A stretch of 16,433 bases of DNA. It comes from Dehalococcoidia bacterium UBA2160. GTDB taxonomy: Bacteria > Chloroflexota > Dehalococcoidia > Lucifugimonadales > UBA1123. The notes beneath the pieces are model-generated. The model was not told where the DNA came from, searched no databases, and saw only the letters and a list, made by a program, of their open reading frames with translations. The position numbers and the translations under genes were made by a program. The DNA lies in the NCBI GenBank assembly GCA_002328865.1, contig DCWO01000163.1, forward strand, positions 1 through 16,433, read 5' to 3'. Below are positions 7,374-14,486 of this stretch, piece by piece (the first letter of the stretch is position 1; every line of letters begins with the position of its first letter).

Positions 7374-7402
7374 TTGACGAGCGATGTCGCGTGGGTTATG
7401 TT
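7374..7402 (+). promoter_or_regulatory. Predicted sigma70-type promoter of the acyl-CoA dehydrogenase operon
   Basis: TTGACG (7374-7379), a 17-nt spacer and TATGTT (7397-7402) make a near-consensus promoter. The expected start of transcription, about 7409, coincides with the first base of a perfect hairpin. Confidence 0.68.
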
Positions 7403-7408
7403 TGGGGC

Positions 7409-7494
7409 CACACTGGAGAAGTGTGCGGTGAAGGGTAGGCCTGTGAAGAAGGCCAAGCCCACCAAATCTTCGGTGCTCTGGCCCTTCAGGGCCA
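7409..7494 (+). promoter_or_regulatory. Structured leader with three successive hairpins
   Basis: Hairpin 1 is CACACT-GGAGA-AGTGTG (7409-7425). Hairpin 2 (7427-7463) has stem blocks GGT, GGG and GGCCT pairing with AGGCC, CCC and ACC, with small bulges. Hairpin 3 is TGGCCC-TTCA-GGGCCA (7479-7494), a perfect 6-bp stem without a T-run. Together they fill the 5' part of a leader of about 146 nt upstream of the first dehydrogenase gene. I cannot match it to a known riboswitch class. Confidence 0.45.
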
Positions 7495-7554
7495 TGCTTG
7501 AAACGCAACACCACCAGCAACAAATTTCGGCTAGCTAAGCAGAGAGGATGCCCC

Positions 7555-8796
7555 ATGGACTTCAAGAGGCGTTACACGCCGGAGCAAGAAGAGTTCCGAA
7601 ACGAGGTGCGGACGTGGCTCGCGGAGAACGTCCCCACCGACCTGAAACGGCCGCTGGAGTCCAGCCACCTTGATCCCGAAACCTGGGACAAGGTCCAGGT
7701 GGTGCGACGTGCGATGGGAGTCAAGGGCTGGCTCCACCCAACGTATCCGACCCAGTACGGCGGCGGCGGCTTGTCCTCCGACCACGAGGTCATCCTCCAA
7801 GAGGAGCTCGAAAAAGTCGACATGCCCAAGGTTTACGACAACACGCTCGACTTGCCGGCGCTCATGGTCTGGGGCACCGAGGAGCAGAAGCAGGAGATAC
7901 TGCGGCCCCGCCTCCTGGGCGAAACAGCAGGGTGGCAGCTCTTCACCGAGAGCAGCGCCGGATCCGACCTGGCCAGCTTGCAGATGCAGGCGGTCCGCGA
8001 CGGAGACGATTGGATTCTCACCGGCCAGAAGGTGTTCGTGGGCGGAGACGCGGGCTACGCCGATGAGTCGACCAAGGTTCCGGATTCGAACCAGATGGGC
8101 GAGCTGTTCACGTTGGCGGTGACCGACCCTGACGCCCCACGGCATCGGAACATGGGCTACTTTATGGTCCCCGGCGGCGCGGAAGGGATCACAGTGCGCA
8201 CGCAAGACCTCCTGGTCGGTCAAGGCAAGCGTCAGATCTTCATGGACGGCGTTCGGATTCCGGCGACGCGTCTGATCGGCGGCGAGACCCAGGGCTGGCA
8301 GGTCGCGCAGACCACTCTCGAGATCGAGCACGGAGGCGGCGGAGACGTAGTGCCTCGCAGCAGGACGCTCGAGAAGTTCCTGAAATACGCCCAAGAGAAG
8401 GGCCTCCACAAAGACTCGCATAACCAGCAGGCGATGATGCAGGCTTACATCGACAACGAGGTCCTGCGCCTGCTCGGGATGCGCAACTTCTGGATGTACA
8501 GCTCCGGCCAGGAGATGACCTGGCACGGCTCGCAGCAGTCCGCGTGGCGACGCGAGTCCGGCATTCGCATCGGCGACGTGATCAGAGAGGTCGCCGGCCT
8601 CAAGGCATTGCTCGACTTCGAAGATCCCGGGGCGCCGTTGGCAGGCGAGATGGAGGTCCACCAGCGCGAGTCGCTTACCGCCGCGCATCCGGGCGGGACG
8701 ATAGAGGTCCAGAAGGTGATCGTCGCTCGAAGGCTCGGCATCAGCCGGACGCGGGAGCGCGCGGCGCCAACCCCTTCCACCGCTAAGTCGAAATAG
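7555..8796 (+). CDS. Acyl-CoA dehydrogenase family protein, probable base-bearing subunit of a heteromer
   Basis: This is a flavin-dependent acyl-CoA dehydrogenase homologue (413 aa) that would oxidise an acyl-CoA at the alpha,beta position. The N-terminal helical part has QYGGGGLSSDHEVILQEEL (67-85). The middle beta domain has FTESSAGSDLASLQMQAV (130-147) and WILTGQKVFVGG (153-164). The end has PGGTIEVQKVIVARRLGI (379-396). The usual medium-chain-type Glu before GGT is Pro379-Gly380. E258 in TLEIEH sits where isovaleryl- and long-chain-type enzymes keep their base. The RxQFGxxI segment that completes a neighbour's FAD site is absent, whereas the next gene has it. ATG 7555 is preferred over an upstream TTG (7498), since AGAGAGGA (7541-7548) lies 6 nt before it. 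The paired gene follows 39 nt after the stop. Confidence 0.88.
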   Translation: MDFKRRYTPEQEEFRNEVRTWLAENVPTDLKRPLESSHLDPETWDKVQVVRRAMGVKGWLHPTYPTQYGGGGLSSDHEVILQEELEKVDMPKVYDNTLDLPALMVWGTEEQKQEILRPRLLGETAGWQLFTESSAGSDLASLQMQAVRDGDDWILTGQKVFVGGDAGYADESTKVPDSNQMGELFTLAVTDPDAPRHRNMGYFMVPGGAEGITVRTQDLLVGQGKRQIFMDGVRIPATRLIGGETQGWQVAQTTLEIEHGGGGDVVPRSRTLEKFLKYAQEKGLHKDSHNQQAMMQAYIDNEVLRLLGMRNFWMYSSGQEMTWHGSQQSAWRRESGIRIGDVIREVAGLKALLDFEDPGAPLAGEMEVHQRESLTAAHPGGTIEVQKVIVARRLGISRTRERAAPTPSTAKSK

Positions 8797-8835
8797 CGAG
8801 CGAGCCATCCCGCAGAGTCAGGAAGGGAGTTTACG

Positions 8836-9972
8836 ATGGACCTTGCACTCACCGATGAACAGACGATGCTCAAGACGGCAGCAGCCGACTTTCTGAGCAC
8901 GGAGCTGCCGAAAGAACGAACACGCGAACTGTTCGATTCCGAGACCGGATTCGCGCCCGACCTCTGGGAAAAGATAGGCCAGATGGGTTGGGCCAGCATG
9001 CTCATCCCGGAGGAGTACGGCGGCCAAGGCGCCGACCTGGCGACGACGGGCGTCCTGTACGAAGAGATGGGCGCCAGGCTGTGCCCGAGCCCGCACCTGT
9101 CGTCCGCGGTCCTTTCCGCGCTCACGATCCTCAGCGCGGGCAGCGACGCGCAGAAGCAGTCGCTGCTGCCGCCGATCGCCAACGGCGACCAGATTGTCGC
9201 ATTCGCGTTCACCGAGGACGAGACTAAGTGGGGCCCGGATTCGATCCAGCTCGATGCCAGTCGTCAGAACGGGTCATATGTCTTGAACGGCGCGAAGTCG
9301 TTCATTCCCGACGCCCACGTCGCCGACAGCATCATGGTCGTCGCCAGAACCTCGTCGGGAGACAACGGCGACGGCATCACCTGCTTCCTGGTCGATAAAG
9401 ACGCGGCCGGCCTGGCCGTTCGCACGCAGACCGGCTGGCTCGGCGAGGTCATGAACGAGGTCACGCTCGACGGCGTCACGGTCGCGGACAGCGCGGTCAT
9501 CGGCGACGTTGGCGGCGCATGGTCCGCCGTGCAAAAAGCCCTGGACGCGGCCACCGGCGTGCTTTGCGCCTACATGGTGGGCGGCTGCCGGGAAGTCCTC
9601 GAAATGACCGTCGAGTACACCCAGACCCGCATCCAGTTCGGTGTGCCAATCGGCAACTTCCAGCGAGTCCAGGACCACGTTATCGACGCCCTCAACATGG
9701 AGCAGGCGACCCGCTGGACGACCTACGAAGCACTGTGGAAGCTGGACGAAGGCATGCCGGACGCGGCCGTCGCGATCTCGATGGCCAAGGCGGTCGCCAG
9801 CGACGGCTACTTCAAGGCATGCGAGGCAGCTCACCACGTTCACGCCGGAGTCGGGGTCGACATGGATTACGGCCTCGCGTTCTACACGCAAAAGGCGCGA
9901 ACGCTCCAGCACTACCTCGGCGACGCGGTCCACCACCGCCGCCGCATGGCGGAGCTGATGTCGGACGCGTAG
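8836..9972 (+). CDS. Acyl-CoA dehydrogenase family protein, probable FAD-site partner subunit
   Basis: This second acyl-CoA dehydrogenase homologue (378 aa) is in the same operon. It has the N-terminal IPEEYGGQGADL (57-68), a central FAFTEDETKWGP (123-134) in place of the usual T-E-P-x-x-G-S-D loop, and RIQFGVPIGNFQ (265-276). That Arg-Gln-Phe segment contacts FAD of the adjoining subunit in the family. HAGVGVDMDYGLAFY (336-350) is the usual HGG-type motif. I see no candidate catalytic Glu: ALDAAT (235-240) replaces L-x-x-E-R and YLGDAV (360-365) replaces the E-G-T region. It thus complements its neighbour, as in the alpha2beta2 dehydrogenases of actinobacterial steroid side-chain degradation. 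The start is firm: GGAAGGGAG lies 6 nt upstream. Confidence 0.88.
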   Translation: MDLALTDEQTMLKTAAADFLSTELPKERTRELFDSETGFAPDLWEKIGQMGWASMLIPEEYGGQGADLATTGVLYEEMGARLCPSPHLSSAVLSALTILSAGSDAQKQSLLPPIANGDQIVAFAFTEDETKWGPDSIQLDASRQNGSYVLNGAKSFIPDAHVADSIMVVARTSSGDNGDGITCFLVDKDAAGLAVRTQTGWLGEVMNEVTLDGVTVADSAVIGDVGGAWSAVQKALDAATGVLCAYMVGGCREVLEMTVEYTQTRIQFGVPIGNFQRVQDHVIDALNMEQATRWTTYEALWKLDEGMPDAAVAISMAKAVASDGYFKACEAAHHVHAGVGVDMDYGLAFYTQKARTLQHYLGDAVHHRRRMAELMSDA

Positions 9973-9995
9973 CAGCCAATGACGAATCCAAGCGT

Positions 9996-10042
9996 AAGTC
10001 CCGCTCGCCCTCTCACAAACACACGTGCGGCGAGTGGGACTT
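9996..10042 (+). terminator. Strong hairpin after the acyl-CoA dehydrogenase operon
   Basis: AAGTCCCGCTCGCC (9996-10009) pairs with GGCGAGTGGGACTT (10029-10042), 14 pairs with one G-T, around a 19-nt loop, starting 24 nt after the stop codon. There is no T-run, so it may protect the 3' end or act with Rho rather than as a classical intrinsic terminator. The rest of the gap to 10230 shows no gene. Confidence 0.45.
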
Positions 10043-10176
10043 GCCGTGTGGGCGGAACGCAGCCCCTTCTTAGGTACGGACAGCCCTCAAGGCGGAGCTC
10101 GCATCTACGGGCGTCCGAGGCGATCTTGGCTCTTCCCTCGGCGACATGCTTGCTGCCAGTTGCCGTCAGGCCCATG

Positions 10177-10207
10177 TTGAGCTAGACTGTGAGCCATGGC
10201 CTATAAG
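10177..10207 (+). promoter_or_regulatory. Possible promoter of the excalibur lipoprotein gene
   Basis: TATAAG (10202-10207) is a good -10 box. The best -35 is TTGAGC (10177-10182), at a long 19-nt spacing. Transcription would start near 10214, giving a very short leader. Confidence 0.35.
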
Positions 10208-10230
10208 GATAGCTCAATTCTTGGGGATTC

Positions 10231-10713
10231 ATGATGTTCAAGGCCGCGGCGCTGGTGTGTATGGCAGTTGGATTGGCTGTAGCGTGTGGTGGCAACGCAG
10301 ACGAATCGACACTCCCCTCGATTACCCCGTCCACCGGACGCATTGCGCCGGCTCCCGACCGGACTCCGCCAACGCCGAAGCTTACCCAAACGCGAACGCC
10401 GACGCCCACGACCAAATCGATGGACCGACTTACAGTCACACCAACTCCAGCGGAAACACAAACTCCGGCGGAGTCGCCTACGATCCCACCGAGTCCGACC
10501 GAATCGCCCACACCTGCGCGAGCTCCAACCGCCGCATCTCCCCCGACGCCGCCGGCGCTTCGCTACGACCCATTCGGTCCCGACCGGAATTGCGGAGATT
10601 TCCGAACTCAGCGGGAGGCTCAAGCGTTCTACGAGGCAGCCGGCGGTCCCGCCCGCAACAGCCACAAGCTCGATGGAGACAATGACGGAGTTGCCTGTCA
10701 GAGTTTGCCCTGA
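10231..10713 (+). CDS. Lipoprotein with Pro/Thr-rich stalk and C-terminal excalibur domain
   Basis: This 160-aa protein has a short signal peptide ending in a lipobox-like AVAC, so C19 is probably lipidated and the protein anchored outside the membrane. Residues 25-110 are a low-complexity stalk of Pro, Thr, Ser and Ala, likely extended and spanning the wall. Residues about 118-160 form an excalibur domain, with C121 in NCGDF, REAQAFYEAAGGP (128-140) and LDGDNDGVACQSLP (147-160). D148, D150 and D152 are the likely calcium ligands and C121-C156 a probable disulfide. Excalibur domains often accompany surface nucleases, but no nuclease domain is present, so function is unknown. GGGGA (10223-10227) is better spaced for the second ATG (10234) than the first. 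Confidence 0.82.
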   Translation: MMFKAAALVCMAVGLAVACGGNADESTLPSITPSTGRIAPAPDRTPPTPKLTQTRTPTPTTKSMDRLTVTPTPAETQTPAESPTIPPSPTESPTPARAPTAASPPTPPALRYDPFGPDRNCGDFRTQREAQAFYEAAGGPARNSHKLDGDNDGVACQSLP

Positions 10714-10851
10714 GATTGACTTATCTGCCCCAAGCTGGAGTCCTATCAATAAAGAATCGAGAAATCGCCGGAGACCGGCCCGCCGCATGGCCAACCTGAT
10801 GGTCGACGCCTGGCGCCATCTCGGAGCGGAAGTGCCCTGTCCAGGTCGGGG

Positions 10852-10876
10852 CCTTCGACAGACTCAGGCCGAACGG
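10852..10876 (+). repeat. Dispersed 25-bp repeat, copy 4
   Basis: It reads CCTTCGACAGACTCA then GGCCGAACGG, 19 of 25 identical to the copy at 2976-3000. It lies in the gap between the convergent lipoprotein and CoA-transferase genes, about 8 kb from the other copies. A small GCCGG-AGA-CCGGC hairpin (10767-10779) lies in the same gap. Confidence 0.68.
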
Positions 10877-10929
10877 AGCGTGGGGTTTTCTCCCGTGTGC
10901 CGTCAATTGTCGCATCTAGGGCCCGCCCC

Positions 10930-12249
10930 TCACGGCACGTGGGGCGCGAAGTCCATGCCGATGTGGCCGGTGCGCTCGAACTCGGCGTACTCCTCGTCGG
11001 TGTACTCGAGCAGATCTTTGTAGACGTATTCGTTGTGCTCGCCCAACAGCGGGGCGGGTCGTCGGATGCCAAGTGGCGTCTCCGAAAACTTGAAGAACAT
11101 GCCCGGGTATCGGTGAGTTCCTGTTTCGGGATGCGTGACCTCTTCGAAGTAGCCTCGGCTTTGCAGGTGAGGGTCGTCGTAGGCGTCGGCCTCGTTCATC
11201 ACCGGTCCTGACGGGACGCCGTGCTCCTGCAGCCGTCGCGTGACCTCATATCTGTCGAGTTCGCTCGTCCAGGCTTCGATGTGACGGTCGAGTTCGTCTT
11301 GATTCTCCAGGCGACCCGCGGCGGCAGCGAATTGCGCGTCCTTGGCCCAATCCGGATCGCCGAGAGCTTCTCGGAACCCGGTCCACTCGTCGTCGGTCGT
11401 GATCGCGATGTTGACCCAGCGGTCGTCGCCGGCGGCGCGGTAGCAGCCGTGAGGCGCGGCCCCGGGGTGTCGATTGCCGAGGCTTCCACTCACACGGTCG
11501 TTCATCGAGTAGTCCAGGAACGACGGTCCCAACAAGTGCAAGACATTTTCCGCCAGAGCAAGGTCGATGACCTGACCTTCCCCAGTGCGGTTGCGATGGT
11601 GCAGCGCCATAATCGTCGCGAAGGTCGCCACCGCTCCGGCGGTCGGGTCGGCGGGGTAGACCCAAGGGATCTCAGACGGGGCCAGATCTGAGTACCCGAA
11701 CAGGATCGACCGCCCCGCATGGCCTTCGGCCGTCGAGCCGAAGGTGCGCCAGTAGGCGTACGGTCCGTCGAGTCCGAAGCCCGGCATGCGGACCATGATG
11801 ATGTCCGGCTTCTGTTCGCAAAGCCAGTCGTAGGAGAAACCGCGCCGGTCGACGAAGTCGGTGGCATGGTTCTCGATCAGAACGTCGCTCTTCTTCACCA
11901 ACCGTGAGAGCACTTCCATACCTTCCGGGCGGCGGAGATCGACGGTCATCGACAGCTTGTTGCGCGCGTGGGAGTTGAACATCGCGGATCGGTTCCAGGG
12001 GCGGGCGCCGGGATCGCCGTCCGGAAAGGTCCGCCGCTGGGCTGGGTGACCCTGGACCTGCTCACGCGTCGTCTTGGCAAGTGGGACCCTGCCTCCGGTG
12101 CCTAGGTCCTGAATGGACTCGACACGGATGACCTCCGCGCCCATGTCGCCGAGTTTGGCCGCGGCGATCGGCCCGGCGATGACGACGGTGAGGTCCAGCA
12201 CTCGGATTCCAGACAACGGCAGATCGGGCGCTTCGGCGCGGTCGGTCAT
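10930..12249 (-). CDS. Class III (CaiB/BaiF) CoA-transferase with catalytic Asp
   Basis: This 439-aa cytoplasmic enzyme moves CoA between carboxylic acids through an Asp-anhydride/thioester mechanism. The N-terminal signature LSGIRVLDLTVVIAGP (12-27), LGDMGAEVIRVES (33-45), and the VDLRRPEGMEVL helix region (103-114) are typical. The catalytic Asp is D201 in YPADPTAGAVATF, followed by RNRTGEGQVIDLALAE. The C-terminal RRPAPLLGEHNEYVY is also usual. ATG 12249 starts 3 nt after the stop of the upstream paralogue, with GGGGTGAT inside that gene's end as a likely ribosome site, so the two are translationally linked. Substrates are unknown; succinyl-CoA or another acyl-CoA donor is plausible, and the neighbouring dehydrogenases suggest that an activated carboxylic acid enters beta-oxidation-like steps. 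Confidence 0.9.
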   Translation of the reverse strand: MTDRAEAPDLPLSGIRVLDLTVVIAGPIAAAKLGDMGAEVIRVESIQDLGTGGRVPLAKTTREQVQGHPAQRRTFPDGDPGARPWNRSAMFNSHARNKLSMTVDLRRPEGMEVLSRLVKKSDVLIENHATDFVDRRGFSYDWLCEQKPDIIMVRMPGFGLDGPYAYWRTFGSTAEGHAGRSILFGYSDLAPSEIPWVYPADPTAGAVATFATIMALHHRNRTGEGQVIDLALAENVLHLLGPSFLDYSMNDRVSGSLGNRHPGAAPHGCYRAAGDDRWVNIAITTDDEWTGFREALGDPDWAKDAQFAAAAGRLENQDELDRHIEAWTSELDRYEVTRRLQEHGVPSGPVMNEADAYDDPHLQSRGYFEEVTHPETGTHRYPGMFFKFSETPLGIRRPAPLLGEHNEYVYKDLLEYTDEEYAEFERTGHIGMDFAPHVP

Positions 12250-12252
12250 CGG

Positions 12253-13464
12253 TCAGATCACCCCAGCCTTTTCGAGATTCGTCAGACGATCCCCGGTGTA
12301 GCCCAATTCGCCGAAAACCTCTTCGTTGTGCTGCCCGAGGAGAGGCGCCGGACGCCGCAGTCGCCACGGCGTCTTGCCCATTACGAACGGCCGGCCGATG
12401 GAGCGAACCGTACCCATCACGGGATGGTCGACGTCTACGAAGACGCCTCGCTCGTTGAAGTGTCGGTCGGCGGAGACCTCCGCCATTGTGTTGACGGCGG
12501 CGCAGATCAGACCGTTCTCCTCGGCCAAAGCTACTATCTCACTCTTGGTCCGGTCCATGCTCCACACGAGCACCGCAGTCTCGAAAGCGTCGCGCAATTC
12601 GGGGTCGCGCATGCCCTGCGGCGTGATGAACCGCGGGTTGGTTAGCTCGGGCGGGCTGCCCATCATCTCCACCAAGCGCGGAAACATAATCGGACCGCTC
12701 GCCGCCATGACGAAGAACCCGTCCCTGCATGGGAAGTAGCCGTTGGCGAATCCGCCGGACAGCGACTCCCGGTCACCCATCTCGCCGGAGTACTGGTACG
12801 ACAGCAGCTCTCTGATCCGCCGGTCCACGCTGCCAAGCAGGCACTCGATGATCGACACGTCCACGTGTTGCCCGATGCCTTTGTACCGCGCGCCGAAAAA
12901 CGCCCCCATCGTGCCCGCGGCCGCAATGGCGCCGGCCTGGTGCACGGCGGTCGGGACGCCGTAGCCGAGAGGCTCCCGATCCGCCAGGCCGGTGTTGTGC
13001 ATCGCGCCGCCCATGCCGTAGGCCACCAGCTCGTTGGCCTTGTACTCGGCGTAGGGCCCGGATTGGCCGAAGCTGCTGATCGAGGTCATCACCAGCGTCG
13101 GATTGACCTTTCGCAGCTCCTCATACGACAACCCGAGATCAGGCATGACGTGAGGTCGGAAGCTCTCGGCGAGGATGTCGACGTCGCGGACCAACTCCTT
13201 GACGATCTCCCTGGCCGCCGAGGACTTCAAATCCAGCGTCACGCCCCGTTTGTTCATGTTGAGATGGAAGAACGTGCCGCTCTTCTCTTGATGAGGGTCG
13301 TCGTCGAGGAACGGTCCTGAACCGCGGGTCGGATCGCCGATGTTGGGTCGCTCGATTTTGATCACGTCGGCCCCATAGTCGGCTAGGAGCTTCGTGCAGA
13401 ATGGACCGGCGAGATGGTGGGTCAGGTCGAGCACCCGCACGTCGGCAAGGGCCATGTCGATCAA
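12253..13464 (-). CDS. Class III (CaiB/BaiF) CoA-transferase paralogue lacking the catalytic Asp
   Basis: This is the first gene of the CoA-transferase operon (403 aa). Family features are VRVLDLTHHLAGPFCTKLL (9-27), YGADVIKIERP (30-40), NKRGVTLDLKS (71-81), IGQHVDVSIIE and RRPAPLLGQHNEEVF near the end. At the position of the catalytic Asp the sequence is PTAVHQAGAI (171-180), with V174 in place of Asp. It may be a structural partner of the downstream paralogue, as in alpha2beta2 members of the family such as SmtAB or BbsEF, or may use another residue. The start TTG at 13464 is chosen because GGAGG lies 7 nt upstream; ATG 13455 would be too far from it. A longer open frame reaching 13644 would cover the promoter and adds nothing family-like. 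Confidence 0.87.
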   Translation of the reverse strand: MIDMALADVRVLDLTHHLAGPFCTKLLADYGADVIKIERPNIGDPTRGSGPFLDDDPHQEKSGTFFHLNMNKRGVTLDLKSSAAREIVKELVRDVDILAESFRPHVMPDLGLSYEELRKVNPTLVMTSISSFGQSGPYAEYKANELVAYGMGGAMHNTGLADREPLGYGVPTAVHQAGAIAAAGTMGAFFGARYKGIGQHVDVSIIECLLGSVDRRIRELLSYQYSGEMGDRESLSGGFANGYFPCRDGFFVMAASGPIMFPRLVEMMGSPPELTNPRFITPQGMRDPELRDAFETAVLVWSMDRTKSEIVALAEENGLICAAVNTMAEVSADRHFNERGVFVDVDHPVMGTVRSIGRPFVMGKTPWRLRRPAPLLGQHNEEVFGELGYTGDRLTNLEKAGVI

Positions 13465-13490
13465 GGATGCACCTCCGTGACGATGCGAGC

Positions 13491-13519
13491 AGTATATCGA
13501 GGAGGTAGTCCTGCGTCCA
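13491..13519 (-). promoter_or_regulatory. Predicted promoter of the CoA-transferase operon
   Basis: On the minus strand, TGGACG (13519-13514), a 17-nt spacer and TATACT (13496-13491) form a good sigma70-type promoter. Transcription would begin near 13484, about 20 nt before the TTG start. Confidence 0.55.
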
Positions 13520-13693
13520 TAGGGGTCGAACAGGACATATCCGGCGCAGGTCCAACCGTGGGCAGATGTGGGCTCGGTCTTCAGGCCGACCCCGTCGTCC
13601 CCACGCCGGGATGCAGCTTCGGAGCACAGCAAACCGTGGTGCACTCATGCGCGACACACCCCCATCCCAACACGGTTGCCTCACGCGACTTCG

Positions 13694-13723
13694 TTGACTG
13701 GGAAGCAGCCTATGCGGGATCAT
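13694..13723 (+). promoter_or_regulatory. Possible promoter of the selenoprotein gene
   Basis: TTGACT (13694-13699) is a strong -35 box. An 18-nt spacer leads to GATCAT (13718-13723), a weak -10 box. The leader would be about 53 nt. Confidence 0.33.
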
Positions 13724-13782
13724 GGGAGCGGGCAAACACATACGCAACCGCGCATGGGCGCCAGTCACAGGAGTCGATAACT

Positions 13783-14364
13783 ATGAGGTTCACGCGAGCA
13801 ATCCGCTGGCGGGAAGACCGCCACGCCAGTTCGCAGGCTCACCGCGGCATACCGATAATCGCGGTCGGCATGTTGATCTTGGCGATGTCGGTCCTGGCCG
13901 GGTGTTCCGGCGGGATTCCCCAACCCGGCGACGACGCTCCGTCTTTCGAGTTGAACGGCGCCGACGGCCAGCCGTTGGCGCTGACGACAGTACGACAAGC
14001 GAACGAAGCCGTTGTCCTGGTCTTCTATCGTGGCATATTTTGAGGTGTCTGCCGCCAGCAACTCGTTGAGTTGCAAAGCGCGTATCCGCAGTTTCGGGAC
14101 CGTGATGTCCAGGTCGTCGCGATCAGCATGGACGCTGTGAGCGACGCCAGAGGCATGGCCGCGTTGACGGGCGCCGCCTTCCCTGTGCTCGCGGATCCCG
14201 GCGGCAAAACGACCAAGGAATACGGCGTGTACAACCTGCTGGGTGACAACGTGGCCGCGCCATCGGTCTTCATCGTGGGCAGCGACGGTCGCGTCCGTTG
14301 GAACCACATCGGCGACAACGTCTCGGATCGTCCGACCGTGGAGCAGATTCTCTCGGCTCTGTGA
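13783..14364 (+). CDS. Probable selenoprotein: lipid-anchored peroxiredoxin/thioredoxin-fold oxidoreductase with UxxC motif
   Basis: Read through the in-frame TGA at 14041-14043, this gives 193 aa of an AhpC/TSA-like redoxin. The signal peptide ends in LAGC, so C41 is lipidated. The fold follows: PGDDAPSFELNGADGQPLAL (48-67), then VVLVFYRGIF-U-GVCRQQLVELQ. Sec (U87) takes the place of the first Cys of the CxxC redox site and C90 is the partner. DVQVVAISMD (108-117), FPVLADPGG (133-141) and the likely cis-Pro in AAPSVFIVGSDGRV (158-171) complete a thioredoxin fold. The frame before and after TGA is the same, and a SECIS-like hairpin follows. Known relatives have FYRGxxCxxCRxQL. ATG 13783 has AGGAG 9 nt upstream. 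The job is probably thiol-disulfide or peroxide reduction outside the membrane. The alternative is a Cys-to-stop nonsense mutation. Confidence 0.82.
14041..14074 (+). promoter_or_regulatory. Sec UGA codon and bacterial SECIS-like hairpin
   Basis: TGA (14041-14043) is followed by a perfect hairpin: GCAACTC (14058-14064), loop GTT (14065-14067), GAGTTGC (14068-14074). The 7-bp upper stem, a G as the first loop base, and 21 nt between the TGA and that G all fit the geometry described for bacterial SECIS elements. SelB would bind it to deliver Sec-tRNA. An optional lower stem (CGC 14053-14055 with GCG 14078-14080) could extend it. Confidence 0.72.
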
Positions 14365-14486
14365 TTGGCGGGACGATCAGCGGCCTATTCACTTCGGCGC
14401 GGGGTCGAGGAGGGCGAGTGCAACACATCCAACGTGGCTTCCGTTGGAAACGGCTGGCGCCGCATTTGTGGCGCCGCCCTCCTCTG

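Larger units (their letters stand above)
13465..13782. other. Divergent intergenic region
   Basis: This 318-bp stretch separates the CoA-transferase operon (leftward) from the selenoprotein gene (rightward). It contains one predicted promoter in each direction. Short open frames across it on both strands lack ribosome sites and recognisable sequence; nothing else is seen. Confidence 0.5.

Noticed and set aside
7404..7494. Alternative pairing of GGGGCC (7404-7409) with GGCCCT (7480-7485), which would compete with hairpin 3 as in an attenuator.
   Set aside because: The 5' arm lies upstream of the predicted transcription start (about 7409) and so would not be in the RNA.
7531..8808. Long antisense open frame (425 codons) opposite the first acyl-CoA dehydrogenase.
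   Set aside because: High-GC third positions create open antisense frames; the plus-strand protein has clear family motifs and the antisense translation has none.
9996..10050. Possible pseudoknot: CACACG (10020-10025) in the loop of the 14-bp hairpin can pair with CGTGTG (10045-10050).
   Set aside because: Only 2 nt would have to span a 14-bp stem, which is sterically implausible; probably coincidence.
14041..14043. Ordinary stop codon giving an 86-aa lipoprotein plus a separate downstream gene starting at 14071.
   Set aside because: The downstream part lacks a credible start and ribosome site, both parts are in the same frame, and they form one fold only when joined.
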